Part shown: one piece after another, positions 36,957 through 45,411 of the stretch | Numbering within the stretch: position 1 is the stretch's first letter | Layout: each line of letters begins with the position of its first letter | Origin: Bacillus sp. SB49 | Lineage (GTDB): Bacteria > Bacillota > Bacilli > Bacillales > Halobacillaceae | Length of the DNA stretch: 64,000 nt | Assembly (NCBI RefSeq): GCF_000469135.2 | Contig: NZ_CP048117.1 | Span: 2,517,501 to 2,581,500 of the forward strand | Reading direction: 5' to 3' | Translations under genes and position numbers: made by a program | Notes under the pieces: generated by a model | What the model was told of the DNA's origin: nothing | The model's database searches: none | What the model saw: only the letters and a program-made list of their open reading frames with translations

Positions 36957-38125
36957 GCTGCCATGCCGGATTTGTGTATTCGGACGATTTCACTACCTAC
37001 CATTTCCGTGAGGACCATCCCTTCAATCAATTACGGGTGGTTATGACCAAGGATCTGTTGGAGAACATGGATGCATTGAAATCAACGGATATTATCCAAC
37101 CGCGGATGGCTACAGAAGAAGAGCTGGCGCTCGCGCACAGTAAATCCTATATACAGGCTGTCAAGAAAGCCGGTGAAGGAAGACTCGGAGATGAAGAGGG
37201 TTTGGAATACGGCATAGGCACAGAGGACACACCTATTTTCCAGGGAATGCACGACGCCTCCCGCCTGTTGGTTGGAAGTACTTTGTCCGCCATCGACGCT
37301 GTTATGGAAGGACGGGTCCAGCACGCTTTGAACCTTGGAGGCGGTCTCCATCACGGCTTTGAGCGGAAAGCTTCCGGCTTTTGCATTTATAATGACGGAG
37401 CTGTCGGCATTAAGTACCTGCGTCAAAAATACGATTGCAAAGTGCTGTATGTCGATACCGACGCCCACCACGGAGATGGGGTGCAGTGGGCTTTTTACGA
37501 CGATCCAAATGTGTGTACGTTCTCGATCCATGAAACGGGGCGGTACCTGTTTCCAGGCACAGGGAATGTGAACGAACGCGGACTGAAGGAAGGATACGGT
37601 TACTCCTTTAACCTACCCATCGATGCTTTCACAGAAGACGAATCATTCTTAACTAATTATGAATCCGCTTTCAGAGAAATTGTTGATTACTTCCGACCAG
37701 ACGTCATTGTTACGCAGAATGGGGCAGACGCCCATTTCCTCGACCCTCTTACGCATTTATGTTCAACGATGAAAACCTATGAAACCATTCCAAAGCTGGC
37801 CCATGAGCTCGCACATGAATTTTGCGACGGGAAGTGGATTGCCCTTGGCGGAGGAGGCTACGATATTTGGCGTGTTGTTCCACGAGCATGGTCCCAGTTA
37901 TGGCGGATCATGCAGGAGGGACAGCCCTTTCACGGGGACATCCCGGAAGCGTGGGTCACCCAATGGCAGAAGAAAGCTCCCGTTTCCCTGCCTTACACTT
38001 GGCACGATCCTGACGGCGGATACAAGCCGATTCCGCGCAAACAGGAAATCACCGAAAAAAATGCCAAGCTGCTTGACAAAATGTTACAGCTCATTCATAA
38101 CCAGAAAAAATACAATCCATCCTAG
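36953..38125 (+). CDS. acuC: AcuC histone-deacetylase-family protein deacetylase
   Basis: A 390-residue zinc-dependent deacetylase. Catalytic residues are seen in NLGGGLHHGFE (near 128), DTDAHHGDGVQW (near 173) and the late GGGGYDIWRV (near 300). In B. subtilis AcuC deacetylates acetyl-AcsA, reactivating acetyl-CoA synthetase. Translationally coupled to acuB by an ATGA overlap. acsA itself is not in the window. Confidence 0.94.
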   Translation: MSCHAGFVYSDDFTTYHFREDHPFNQLRVVMTKDLLENMDALKSTDIIQPRMATEEELALAHSKSYIQAVKKAGEGRLGDEEGLEYGIGTEDTPIFQGMHDASRLLVGSTLSAIDAVMEGRVQHALNLGGGLHHGFERKASGFCIYNDGAVGIKYLRQKYDCKVLYVDTDAHHGDGVQWAFYDDPNVCTFSIHETGRYLFPGTGNVNERGLKEGYGYSFNLPIDAFTEDESFLTNYESAFREIVDYFRPDVIVTQNGADAHFLDPLTHLCSTMKTYETIPKLAHELAHEFCDGKWIALGGGGYDIWRVVPRAWSQLWRIMQEGQPFHGDIPEAWVTQWQKKAPVSLPYTWHDPDGGYKPIPRKQEITEKNAKLLDKMLQLIHNQKKYNPS

Positions 38126-38133
38126 AAGGAACA

Positions 38134-38168
38134 AGAAAGGCCCCTAATTATTAATAGGGGCCTTTCTT
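38134..38168 (+). terminator. acuC terminator
   Basis: Stem GAAAGGCCCCTA/TAGGGGCCTTTC with an eight-base loop. The following 38171-38333 contains one imperfect hairpin (about 38266-38312) and no convincing gene. Confidence 0.85.
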
Positions 38169-38330
38169 CTGGATGCCGGGAAACTTGAGCCCGAAAGAAA
38201 ATTAATGCGGATAAAACCCCATGGATACATAGGGATAAGCTCTATCTTACATAAGGGATGCAAAACCGTTCCGCTTGCTGAAGATGACTTCTTCAGATGC
38301 AAGGGGCGGATGGTCAGTCGGATGCCATTA

Positions 38331-38361
38331 TAAAAACAAAAAGCCACTACAAAAGTAGCGG
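38331..38361 (-). terminator. motS terminator
   Basis: Minus-strand stem GCCGCTAC/GTAGTGGC (one G-T pair) followed by TTTTTGTTTTT. Confidence 0.85.
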
Positions 38362-38370
38362 CCCGGGAAG

Positions 38371-39153
38371 TCAATAACTGCCTTCATATTCAGGATCCAG
38401 TATGACAATTTCGACACGGCGGTTCTTACTCCAGTTCGCCTCTGAATCATTCGGAGCAATCGGCCTCGTTTCTCCATAGGCGACCGCAGTGAACCTCTTC
38501 GGATCCAGCGTCTCGGTTTGATCCAGCAGGTACCGTATCACACTGCTGGCTCTCGCTCCGGAGAGTTCCCAATTGGAAGGGTAACGGAAGGAAGAAATTT
38601 GTCTGTTATCCGTATGCCCCTCGACTTTGACAAAGTTCGGAATGTTGTCAAGCAGCGTACCAACCTTCGAAAGAAACGGCTTGGCGCCATCCAGCACCTC
38701 GGCACTACTCGTCTCGAACAGCAGTTGTTCTTCCAAAACGAGTACCACCCCCCGCTCTGTCTGAGTAGCGGATATGATATCACCTAGTTCATTCTCTTCT
38801 ATATACTCATCCACTTCTGCTTTCAATTCTTCCAGGTCTTCCGTTTCGGCATCCTTCTTCTCTTCCTTGTCCTGTTCTTTATCATTATCAGGCAGTTCGT
38901 ACTCATTGTTCTTTTCTCCATTTTCCTGCGCTTTCGCCTGTTCCGTCGGGTAGTCATTCTCCACTGCCGACGGATAGAAGTCGAAGATCATCCGATTACG
39001 GAATGATTCCGCAAGCGCTTCGAATTTGACGAGGTTGATCTGCGACATGGAAAAAAGCAGGACGAAGAAGACAAGGATTAATGTAATCATGTCTGCATAT
39101 GTAGTCATCCACTGGGGGGCTCCCCCCTGCTTCTTCTTCCTGTTACGCTTCAT
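38371..39153 (-). CDS. motS: sodium-type flagellar stator subunit MotS
   Basis: A 260-residue MotB-like stator protein. The single membrane helix near residues 17-40 has the ion-binding Asp (TYADMITLILVFFVLLFSMS). An acidic linker (about 70-125) leads to an OmpA-like peptidoglycan-binding domain with VEGHTDNRQ near residue 180 and ELSGARASSVI near 197. With MotP it forms a sodium-driven stator. The start overlaps the motP end by 11 bases. No flagellar genes other than motPS are present. Confidence 0.93.
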   Translation of the reverse strand: MKRNRKKKQGGAPQWMTTYADMITLILVFFVLLFSMSQINLVKFEALAESFRNRMIFDFYPSAVENDYPTEQAKAQENGEKNNEYELPDNDKEQDKEEKKDAETEDLEELKAEVDEYIEENELGDIISATQTERGVVLVLEEQLLFETSSAEVLDGAKPFLSKVGTLLDNIPNFVKVEGHTDNRQISSFRYPSNWELSGARASSVIRYLLDQTETLDPKRFTAVAYGETRPIAPNDSEANWSKNRRVEIVILDPEYEGSY

Positions 39154-39967
39154 TAGCAGCTTCTCCCATAGATTCCGCCTGCTTCTCTTCTTCTACATAA
39201 CGCTTGTCCTCGTCAGAAAGAAAAGCGCTCAGCTTTTCTTCCAGTACTTTCGGATTTTGCCCGGACTGTACTCCAATGACGCCTTCAATAACCACCTGTT
39301 TCATGAAGAGCTCCTGATCCGTACGGTTTTCCAGCTTTCCAGCCATTGGGATAAACACAAGATTCGACAACAGTGTTCCATAAAAAGTGGTCAATAAGGC
39401 AACGGCCATCTGAGGCCCGAGTGTTGCAGGATTGGACAGGCTCTGCAGCATGAGTACAAGACCGATCAGAGTCCCGATCATTCCCCAGGCAGGAGCATAC
39501 TCCCCCGCCTTCTCAATGATTGCCCGACCTCGATAATGGCGCTCCTCCACTGCATTGATTTCGGCCTTCATGATATCTGTGATGACCTCAGGCTCGATTC
39601 CGTCCACAGCAAGAAGAATGCCTTTCTTAATGAAAGGATCATCCACTTCGTCGAGCTCTGCTTCCAACGCAAGCAGTCCTTCTCGTCGCGCCCTTTCTGA
39701 TAATCGAACAAATAAGCTGATCAGTTCCCTCAGGTTCCTATCATGCTGTTTAAATGCCTCTTTCATCACACGGAAGGTGAGTTTCACCTCACCTACGTTA
39801 AAGTTGACCATTAACGCAGCGATCAAACCGCCGATAACGATGATGATGGAAGAAGCTTGTATAAATGATGTGACCCCGCTGAATCCTGCACTGGACATAA
39901 TACCGAACATTACCATGATGAATCCAATAGTAATTCCGATCGGAGTCATTAAATCTTTTTTTGTCAT
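39143..39967 (-). CDS. motP: sodium-type flagellar stator subunit MotP
   Basis: A 274-residue MotA-like protein with four membrane segments (about 10-28, 35-52, 150-170, 185-205) and a large cytoplasmic loop between the second and third. MotP and MotS couple sodium flow to flagellar rotation. Located directly downstream of ccpA, as in B. subtilis, with a stem-loop in the 52-base gap. ATG follows GAGGAGAGATTGGC. Confidence 0.94.
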   Translation of the reverse strand: MTKKDLMTPIGITIGFIMVMFGIMSSAGFSGVTSFIQASSIIIVIGGLIAALMVNFNVGEVKLTFRVMKEAFKQHDRNLRELISLFVRLSERARREGLLALEAELDEVDDPFIKKGILLAVDGIEPEVITDIMKAEINAVEERHYRGRAIIEKAGEYAPAWGMIGTLIGLVLMLQSLSNPATLGPQMAVALLTTFYGTLLSNLVFIPMAGKLENRTDQELFMKQVVIEGVIGVQSGQNPKVLEEKLSAFLSDEDKRYVEEEKQAESMGEAANEA

Positions 39968-39987
39968 GCCAATCTCTCCTCAGTTCG

Positions 39988-40021
39988 GAAAAAGTACCGT
40001 AATACTTTTAATATCGGTACT
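39988..40021 (-). terminator. ccpA-motPS intergenic stem-loop
   Basis: Stem AGTACCG/CGGTACT (40021-40015 with 39999-39993) with extra ATA/TAT pairing inside, followed on the minus strand by TTTTT. It begins in the ccpA stop codon. It should act as a partial terminator between ccpA and motPS. Confidence 0.75.
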
Positions 40022-41021
40022 ATTTCGACTGAGTTGAGTTTCTTTCAATAATTCGGTGTGGCAAAATGACGTTCTGCTCTTCCACTTCTTCTTTATTCAT
40101 TAGTTTCGTCAACAGGCGCATAGCAACGGCACCGATATCATACATCGGCTGAACAACGGTGGAGAGCGTCGGACGGACCATTGTAGCAAGGCGCGTGTTA
40201 TCAAAGCCAAAGATCTCCATATCTTCCGGTACACGAAGTCCTTTGTCCTGAGCACCGTGAATCACTCCAAGAGCCATTTCATCAGAGGAGACAAAAACCG
40301 CTGTCGGATGATTGTCCATTTCCATCATTTGATCGACTGCTTCCAGTCCGGAATCATAGGAGTAATCCCCCGTGATAATAAGATCTTCCGCTTTGTCAGC
40401 TCCGCTTTCCTTCATGGCGCGCTTGTACCCTTCCAGTTTCTGCGTATTAATGATAGTCTCTTCCGGCCCAGAGATAAATGCGACACGATCGTGATCGTGG
40501 CTTAACAGTAATTTGGTTGCATCATAGGCAGCTTCTTCATAATTGATGTTGACAGCTGGAGTTTCCATCGATTCATCGACCGTCGCAGCCAACGTAATCG
40601 GTACAGAAGACGTCTTGAATTCACGGATATGATCTTCTGTAATATTACCGCCCATGAAAATCAGGCCGTCCACTTGCTTTCCGAGCATAGCGTTGATGAG
40701 GTTAAGTTCCTTATCCTTGTTTTGATCGGAATTACTCAAAATAATATTATAGTTGTACATAGTGGCAATATCTTCGATTCCACGCGCAAGCTCGGCAAAG
40801 AAAATACTGGAAATATCAGGAATGATAACTCCGACCGTCGTCGTTTTCTTACTTGCTAGTCCACGGGCTACTGCGTTCGGACGATAGCCCAGACGTTCGA
40901 TCGCTTCATGTACTTTCTTTCTTGTTGCCGGCTTAACATTCGGATTTCCATTGACCACCCGTGATACGGTCGCCATGGAAACATTGGCTTCTCTCGCTAC
41001 GTCATATATCGTTACATTCAT
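40020..41021 (-). CDS. ccpA: catabolite control protein A
   Basis: A 333-residue LacI/GalR-family regulator. The N-terminal helix-turn-helix [20 protein letters not shown] and the hinge [20 protein letters not shown] (about 48-67) are typical, followed by a periplasmic-binding-like core. With HPr-Ser-P it binds cre sites and controls carbon metabolism; candidate cre sites occur here upstream of ackA and of a small membrane protein gene. Promoter at 41136-41163. Start follows AAGGAGGAAGCAAG. Confidence 0.98.
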   Translation of the reverse strand: MNVTIYDVAREANVSMATVSRVVNGNPNVKPATRKKVHEAIERLGYRPNAVARGLASKKTTTVGVIIPDISSIFFAELARGIEDIATMYNYNIILSNSDQNKDKELNLINAMLGKQVDGLIFMGGNITEDHIREFKTSSVPITLAATVDESMETPAVNINYEEAAYDATKLLLSHDHDRVAFISGPEETIINTQKLEGYKRAMKESGADKAEDLIITGDYSYDSGLEAVDQMMEMDNHPTAVFVSSDEMALGVIHGAQDKGLRVPEDMEIFGFDNTRLATMVRPTLSTVVQPMYDIGAVAMRLLTKLMNKEEVEEQNVILPHRIIERNSTQSK

Positions 41022-41135
41022 CTTGCTTCCTCCTTATGAAATCCCTTCGATCCATTTATTCAATAGAACAATCATACGATAAATCGCTTACCTGCGCAAT
41101 ATTCGTGTACTTTCTACAAATATTGTACCCTTAAC

Positions 41136-41163
41136 ATTATAACGAATTGCACATTTGCTGCAA
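41136..41163 (-). promoter_or_regulatory. ccpA SigA promoter
   Basis: Minus-strand TTGCAG (41163-41158), 16-base spacer, TATAAT (41141-41136). Confidence 0.7.
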
Positions 41164-41183
41164 AAGTTCTTTTTTATTTATCT

Positions 41184-41223
41184 CAAAAAAAAGAAGCCAG
41201 GCTGAACGATCAGCCTAACTTCT
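41184..41223 (-). terminator. aroA terminator
   Basis: Stem AGAAGTTAGGCTGA with AGGCT/AGCCT core and a run of eight T on the minus strand. Confidence 0.85.
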
Positions 41224-41232
41224 CAGAAAAGC

Positions 41233-42291
41233 TTATTTGGTTAACTCTTCCATGAAGGTACGGAAAGTAGGAATATCCATCTGCTGGGCTGAATCGGAAA
41301 GTGCAACAGCCGGGTCCGGGTGAACTTCGGCCATCACTCCGTCTGCCCCGATCGCCAAGGCCGCTTTCGCTGTCGGAAGAAGCAAGTCTCTTCTGCCTGT
41401 GGAGTGCGTAACATCGACCATGACAGGAAGGTGTGTCTCCTGCTTCAGAATTGGAACGGCCGAGATATCAAGCGTGTTTCTCGTCGCTTTCTCATACGTT
41501 CGGATTCCGCGCTCACATAGGATGATGTTTTCGTTCCCTCTTGAGATAATGTATTCGGCTGCGTTGATGAATTCAGAAATGGTAGCGGAAAGACCGCGTT
41601 TTAGAAGAACCGGTTTATTGACAGAACCCGCCGCTTTCAATAATTCGAAGTTCTGCATGTTTCGTGCACCGATTTGAATCACATCAAGGTAGTCAAGCGC
41701 CTCTTCCAAGTCTCCCGGATTGACGATTTCACTGACGACAGCCAAGCCCTGCTCGGAAGCGGCCTGCTTAAGAATCTTCAGACCTTCTATACCAAGACCC
41801 TGGAAATCGTATGGCGACGTCCTCGGTTTGAATGCTCCGCCGCGAAGAAGTTTCAATCCTTGGTCTTTAACAGCCTTCGCTACTTCCGATACTTGCTCGT
41901 AACTTTCAACCGCACATGGCCCCATAATGAAATGCGGGTTGCCATCACCGATTTTTTCTCCATTGATCGTTACAATTGTATCTTCCGGCTTTTTCTTACG
42001 GGATACAAGCAGCGCTTTCCGGTGATCGTCTTCCTGAAGCTCCAGTGCCGCTTTAAAGATTTCTTTGAATAGATGAACGACCGTGGAATCTTCGAACGGT
42101 CCGTCATTATGTTGGGAGAGTTGGTCGAGCATCGCTCTTTCCCTCACTGGATCAAAGCGGTTCATGCCCTGCTGTTCTTTAATCTGGCCAATTTCCTTTA
42201 CCAGATCACCGCGTTTATTGATTAAATTCAGAAGCTGCAAATTAACGTCGTCTAATTGACTACGCAGCTGATCAAGATTTTGATTACTCAT
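41233..42291 (-). CDS. aroA: bifunctional chorismate mutase / DAHP synthase
   Basis: A 352-residue fusion. Residues 1-85 are an AroQ-type chorismate mutase ([20 protein letters not shown]); residues 100-352 are a KdsA-like DAHP synthase with [12 protein letters not shown] near 120 and [17 protein letters not shown] near 148. It makes the first shikimate-pathway intermediate, and the mutase domain senses chorismate or prephenate for feedback control. Known as AroA (AroG) in B. subtilis. ATG follows GGGGAGAAAGAA. Confidence 0.96.
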   Translation of the reverse strand: MSNQNLDQLRSQLDDVNLQLLNLINKRGDLVKEIGQIKEQQGMNRFDPVRERAMLDQLSQHNDGPFEDSTVVHLFKEIFKAALELQEDDHRKALLVSRKKKPEDTIVTINGEKIGDGNPHFIMGPCAVESYEQVSEVAKAVKDQGLKLLRGGAFKPRTSPYDFQGLGIEGLKILKQAASEQGLAVVSEIVNPGDLEEALDYLDVIQIGARNMQNFELLKAAGSVNKPVLLKRGLSATISEFINAAEYIISRGNENIILCERGIRTYEKATRNTLDISAVPILKQETHLPVMVDVTHSTGRRDLLLPTAKAALAIGADGVMAEVHPDPAVALSDSAQQMDIPTFRTFMEELTK

Positions 42292-42353
42292 TTCTTTCTC
42301 CCCCTAGCATGAATTTTAAAATAATTTGTAATTTAATATAATAATTAAGGGCA

Positions 42354-42382
42354 ATTATAGCTGACTTTTTCACTATTGTCAC
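42354..42382 (-). promoter_or_regulatory. aroA SigA promoter
   Basis: Minus-strand GTGACA (42382-42377), 17-base spacer, TATAAT (42359-42354). Confidence 0.7.
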
Positions 42383-42459
42383 CCCCATTAAGGGCTTTCA
42401 CTTGATATTTGTAGAAAAAGTTGGATTTTACCTGGATAGGACCGTCCGAAAATACCCAT

Positions 42460-42495
42460 AAAAAGAACGCGCCGGTGATTTATGGCACGTTCTTG
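42460..42495 (-). terminator. ytxJ terminator
   Basis: Stem AAGAACGTGCC/GGCGCGTTCTT followed by TTTATGG. Confidence 0.75.
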
Positions 42496-42502
42496 AATAC
42501 TT

Positions 42503-42820
42503 TTATGCGTGGGACAGGCGTTCCTCGGTGATCGACCCATGGCTGGCATCCCAAACGGCTTCTCCTTCTTTAAAAAAGATAGCTTGGGGAGACTGGTGGC
42601 GGATGGAGAACTGCTCCGCTACATAGTTGGATAACGGCCGCGCCGTCTGCACGTATAAGGTATAACATGGGTACTCGGATCTTTCTGCGAACCTGTCATA
42701 TTGTCCCTTCGCATTTGCACTGATCGGACAGGTCAAACTATGCTTCAACAAAAAGAAGGAACCCGCTTCTTTTCGAATCTTCTCAAACTCGTCCATTGTC
42801 TCAATGATGTTCTCTTCCAT
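42503..42820 (-). CDS. ytxJ: bacilliredoxin-like protein YtxJ (BrxC)
   Basis: A 105-residue thioredoxin-fold protein with a single active-site Cys in SLTCPIS near residue 31. This monothiol form is the bacillithiol-linked bacilliredoxin BrxC/YtxJ, acting in removal of bacillithiol from proteins. The open frame extends upstream, but ATG 42820 has AGGAGG ahead and gives the family length. Third gene of ytxGHJ, separated from ytxH by a terminator-like hairpin. Confidence 0.88.
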   Translation of the reverse strand: MEENIIETMDEFEKIRKEAGSFFLLKHSLTCPISANAKGQYDRFAERSEYPCYTLYVQTARPLSNYVAEQFSIRHQSPQAIFFKEGEAVWDASHGSITEERLSHA

Positions 42821-42840
42821 GTGTTTACGACCTCCTGAAA

Positions 42841-42875
42841 TAAAAACGATGGGAGCGGTTCCCCGCACCCATCGT
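42841..42875 (-). terminator. hairpin between ytxH and ytxJ
   Basis: Thirteen-bp stem (42846-42858 with 42863-42875, one mismatch pair) closed by GGAA, with TTTTATTT after it on the minus strand. A strong-looking intrinsic terminator inside the ytxGHJ operon. Confidence 0.75.
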
Positions 42876-42882
42876 CTCCTTA

Positions 42883-43311
42883 TTATAGGTTGGTAGATGT
42901 AGCAGAATCCTGCTGTTTCTCCAGTTCTTTTGCAGCTTCTTCAATAGCTTCCGCCACTTCCTGAGCTGCTCTTTCCGCTTCATCTTCTTCACTGGTACGC
43001 AGACCCTTCACTTTATCCTTCACTTTACCACCAAGTTCCTGTGATCTTTCCGACACAGACTTGGAAAGTGTAGAGGATGTCTGGACAGCGCGGTCTTTCC
43101 ACTCTCCACTTTTCTCATAGGCGACGTCTTTCCATTCGCCGGCACGTTCTCTCCACTCGCTAGAGCTATGATTGATGTCCTCGCGCAATTCACGTCCGGA
43201 TTTCGGAGCAAGAAGTAAGGCGACAGCCGCACCGACAAGCCCCCCGATCAGTGAGCCCAGTACGAAGTCTTTGCCGCTTCCGTTGCTTTGTGATTTGTTT
43301 TGATTCATCAT
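42883..43311 (-). CDS. ytxH: YtxH domain-containing stress protein
   Basis: About 142 residues. A membrane-spanning Gly/Ala segment FVLGSLIGGLVGAAVALLLA lies near residues 17-36, directly followed by the YtxH signature PKSGRELREDI, then a Ser/Lys/Glu-rich helical tail. General stress protein of the SigB regulon in B. subtilis, function unknown. TTG 43314 opens the frame; ATG 43311 or 43308 follow AGGAGGAATTG, so one of these is the start. Eight bases after ytxG. Confidence 0.88.
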   Translation of the reverse strand: MMNQNKSQSNGSGKDFVLGSLIGGLVGAAVALLLAPKSGRELREDINHSSSEWRERAGEWKDVAYEKSGEWKDRAVQTSSTLSKSVSERSQELGGKVKDKVKGLRTSEEDEAERAAQEVAEAIEEAAKELEKQQDSATSTNL

Positions 43312-43322
43312 CAATTCCTCCT

Positions 43323-43742
43323 TTAAGATTTAAGATCCTCTTTCTTGGCTTTCTTCCACAAATTGATGGCTACATGCCCCCACTTCATGGCTTGAGCCGC
43401 CGAATCCGTATTCTCATTTGCAGATTTGTTCAAACCTTTGGAGAAGGAACGGATCGAATGGTTGAATTCCTGCACCGTGTCGCCGATACCTTTAACACCG
43501 TCAACAAGCGTATTCAGCTTCTGGGATTTCTCACCGACGTCTTCCGCCAACTTATTTGTTTTATTCAATAAGGCAGTCGTCTCCATGGTGATGCCTTCCA
43601 TCTGCTTCTCTACCCCTTCAAGGGTGTCAGCCACGTTGTTCATCGTCCTGCGAACAGCTGTCAGCGTTCTCGCTAAGAATATGACAAGAACGGCAAATGC
43701 AACTGCTGCAATCAACGCAGCAATGTAAAGAATAATAATCAT
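43323..43742 (-). CDS. ytxG: DUF948 family protein YtxG
   Basis: A 139-residue protein with an N-terminal membrane segment (residues 1-22, IIILYIAALIAAVAFAVLVIF) and an amphipathic coiled-coil rest, as for DUF948. General stress protein, function unknown. It opens the ytxGHJ operon behind a SigB promoter. The ATG follows AGGGGG with very short spacing and AAGGAG at 14 bases, an unusually poor arrangement, but no better start exists. Confidence 0.88.
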   Translation of the reverse strand: MIIILYIAALIAAVAFAVLVIFLARTLTAVRRTMNNVADTLEGVEKQMEGITMETTALLNKTNKLAEDVGEKSQKLNTLVDGVKGIGDTVQEFNHSIRSFSKGLNKSANENTDSAAQAMKWGHVAINLWKKAKKEDLKS

Positions 43743-43786
43743 TCCCCCTGCACACTCCTTCTTATGTAATCGACACAGTCCCGTAT

Positions 43787-43812
43787 ATACCCTAAAGCGT
43801 ATACAGGTAAAC
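43787..43812 (-). promoter_or_regulatory. SigB promoter of ytxGHJ
   Basis: Minus-strand GTTTAC (43812-43807), 14-base spacer, GGGTAT (43792-43787), a near-exact match to GTTTAA-N13/14-GGGTAT. The operon is SigB-dependent in B. subtilis. Confidence 0.85.
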
Positions 43813-43879
43813 GTGAAGGTTACGTTAATTGGACATATTCGATATCATAACCGAAAATTCCTTTTTTATTTATATTTTA

Positions 43880-43920
43880 TGTAAAAAACGTGCGGCTTTC
43901 ATGGAACGCCGCACGTTTTT
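43880..43920 (-). terminator. murC terminator
   Basis: Stem AAAAACGTGCGGC/GCCGCACGTTTTT with T6 on the minus strand. Confidence 0.9.
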
Positions 43921-43921
43921 A

Positions 43922-45217
43922 TCACTTCGTTTCCTGCTCGTAAGCTTCCTGGAACTTCTGAATATCCCCAGCACCCATGAATAGAAGAACCCCGTCTTCA
44001 TATTCTTTAAGCTGCTGTGTTTCATCAAGCTGCAACGTTTTTGCTCCTGGAATCAATTCCTGCAAATCAGTGATGGACAATTTGCCCTCATTCTCTCTGG
44101 CAGATCCAAAAATATCACAAAGAAATACATGGTCTGCTTCCTTCAGGCTGTCCGCGAATTCGTTCAAGAACGTCTTTGTACGTGTGAACGTATGCGGCTG
44201 GAAAATCGCGACGACCGGGCGTTCTCCGTATTTCTTTCTGGCCGATTCGATCGTAGCATTGATTTCAATCGGATGATGCGCATAATCATCGACGAGAACC
44301 TGCCTATTCCACTGCTTTTCTTGGAAGCGGCGCTTCACTCCGCCGAATGTCGCCAGCTTCTTGATCTGTTCCGGCTGCATATCTTCATAATGACAGAGTG
44401 CAATGACACTAAGTGCATTTAATACGGTATGATTTCCAAACTGCGGAATGGTGAATGTGTCGTAGTAGTTGTTTCTGACAAACACATCAAAGGTCGTGCC
44501 TTCTGCACTTTCCTGAATATTCTGAGCTTGAAAATCATTCGTATCAGCAAGTCCATAATAGAGGACAGGAACGTTTGCCTGGATATGCTGAAGGTGTTCA
44601 TCATCTCCACAGGCAATGATTCCTTTCTTGACTTGTTTAGCCATTTGCTGGAACGCTTGAAACACGTCTTCAATGCTGGTGAAATAATCAGGATGATCAA
44701 AGTCGATGTTTGTCATGATGGCATAATCAGGCTCATAGGATAAGAAGTGTCTGCGGTACTCACAGGCTTCAAATGCGAAATATTTACTTTCCTCGTGCCC
44801 TCTTCCAGTCCCGTCACCGATCAAGTAGGAAGTGGGATAATTTTCTGTAAGCACGTGGGCAAGCAGACCGGTTGTGGACGTCTTACCATGCGCGCCTGTA
44901 ACAGCGATGCTCGTATATTTCCCGATCCATTCCCCAAGGAAATCGTGGTACCGATAGAACGGCAGCCCCTGGGCCTTTGCCTCCTGTATTTCTTCATGAT
45001 CTTCGCCGAATGCATTCCCTGCAATGATCGTGAGGCCTTCCTTGATGTTGTTTCTTGTAAAAGGCATGATTTCTATATTTTTTGCTTCTAATGCGTCTTG
45101 TGTAAAGAATCGTTTCTCAACGTCTGATCCTTGAACCTTCTCACCAGAATCATGAAGAATCTGTGCAAGCGAACTCATTCCTGTTCCTTTGATACCAATG
45201 AAATGGTAAGTTGTCAT
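43922..45217 (-). CDS. murC: UDP-N-acetylmuramate-L-alanine ligase
   Basis: A 431-residue Mur ligase that adds L-alanine to UDP-MurNAc in peptidoglycan synthesis. The UDP-binding [12 protein letters not shown] lies at residues 7-18 and the ATP loop [15 protein letters not shown] near residue 107; the late DDYAHHP motif is near 290. TTG 45223 opens the frame, but ATG 45217 has GGAGGTTCTTGTTT at proper spacing. Confidence 0.96.
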   Translation of the reverse strand: MTTYHFIGIKGTGMSSLAQILHDSGEKVQGSDVEKRFFTQDALEAKNIEIMPFTRNNIKEGLTIIAGNAFGEDHEEIQEAKAQGLPFYRYHDFLGEWIGKYTSIAVTGAHGKTSTTGLLAHVLTENYPTSYLIGDGTGRGHEESKYFAFEACEYRRHFLSYEPDYAIMTNIDFDHPDYFTSIEDVFQAFQQMAKQVKKGIIACGDDEHLQHIQANVPVLYYGLADTNDFQAQNIQESAEGTTFDVFVRNNYYDTFTIPQFGNHTVLNALSVIALCHYEDMQPEQIKKLATFGGVKRRFQEKQWNRQVLVDDYAHHPIEINATIESARKKYGERPVVAIFQPHTFTRTKTFLNEFADSLKEADHVFLCDIFGSARENEGKLSITDLQELIPGAKTLQLDETQQLKEYEDGVLLFMGAGDIQKFQEAYEQETK

Positions 45218-45365
45218 AAACAAGAACCTCCAAAATAAAGTGGGTCACTTTAAGTATAGTATATGTAACTTGTAAAAATCTGCGATTTCGCTTCCAGTTA
45301 CATCTGTTAATCTTTGCGCTTTCTTATCTTACCACGTTCCGAAGCGAAGAAAAAGTGGGGAAGAC

Positions 45366-45400
45366 AAAATCAAAAGGCACAAACGTTGAACGTTCGTGCC
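45366..45400 (-). terminator. terminator after the nicotinate phosphoribosyltransferase gene
   Basis: Stem GGCACGAACGTT/AACGTTTGTGCC followed by TTTTGATTTTG. Confidence 0.8.
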
Positions 45401-45411
45401 CACCCATATCC

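Noticed and set aside
38144-38374. Frames in the acuC-motS interval
   Set aside because: They start without ribosome-binding sites and span two terminators.
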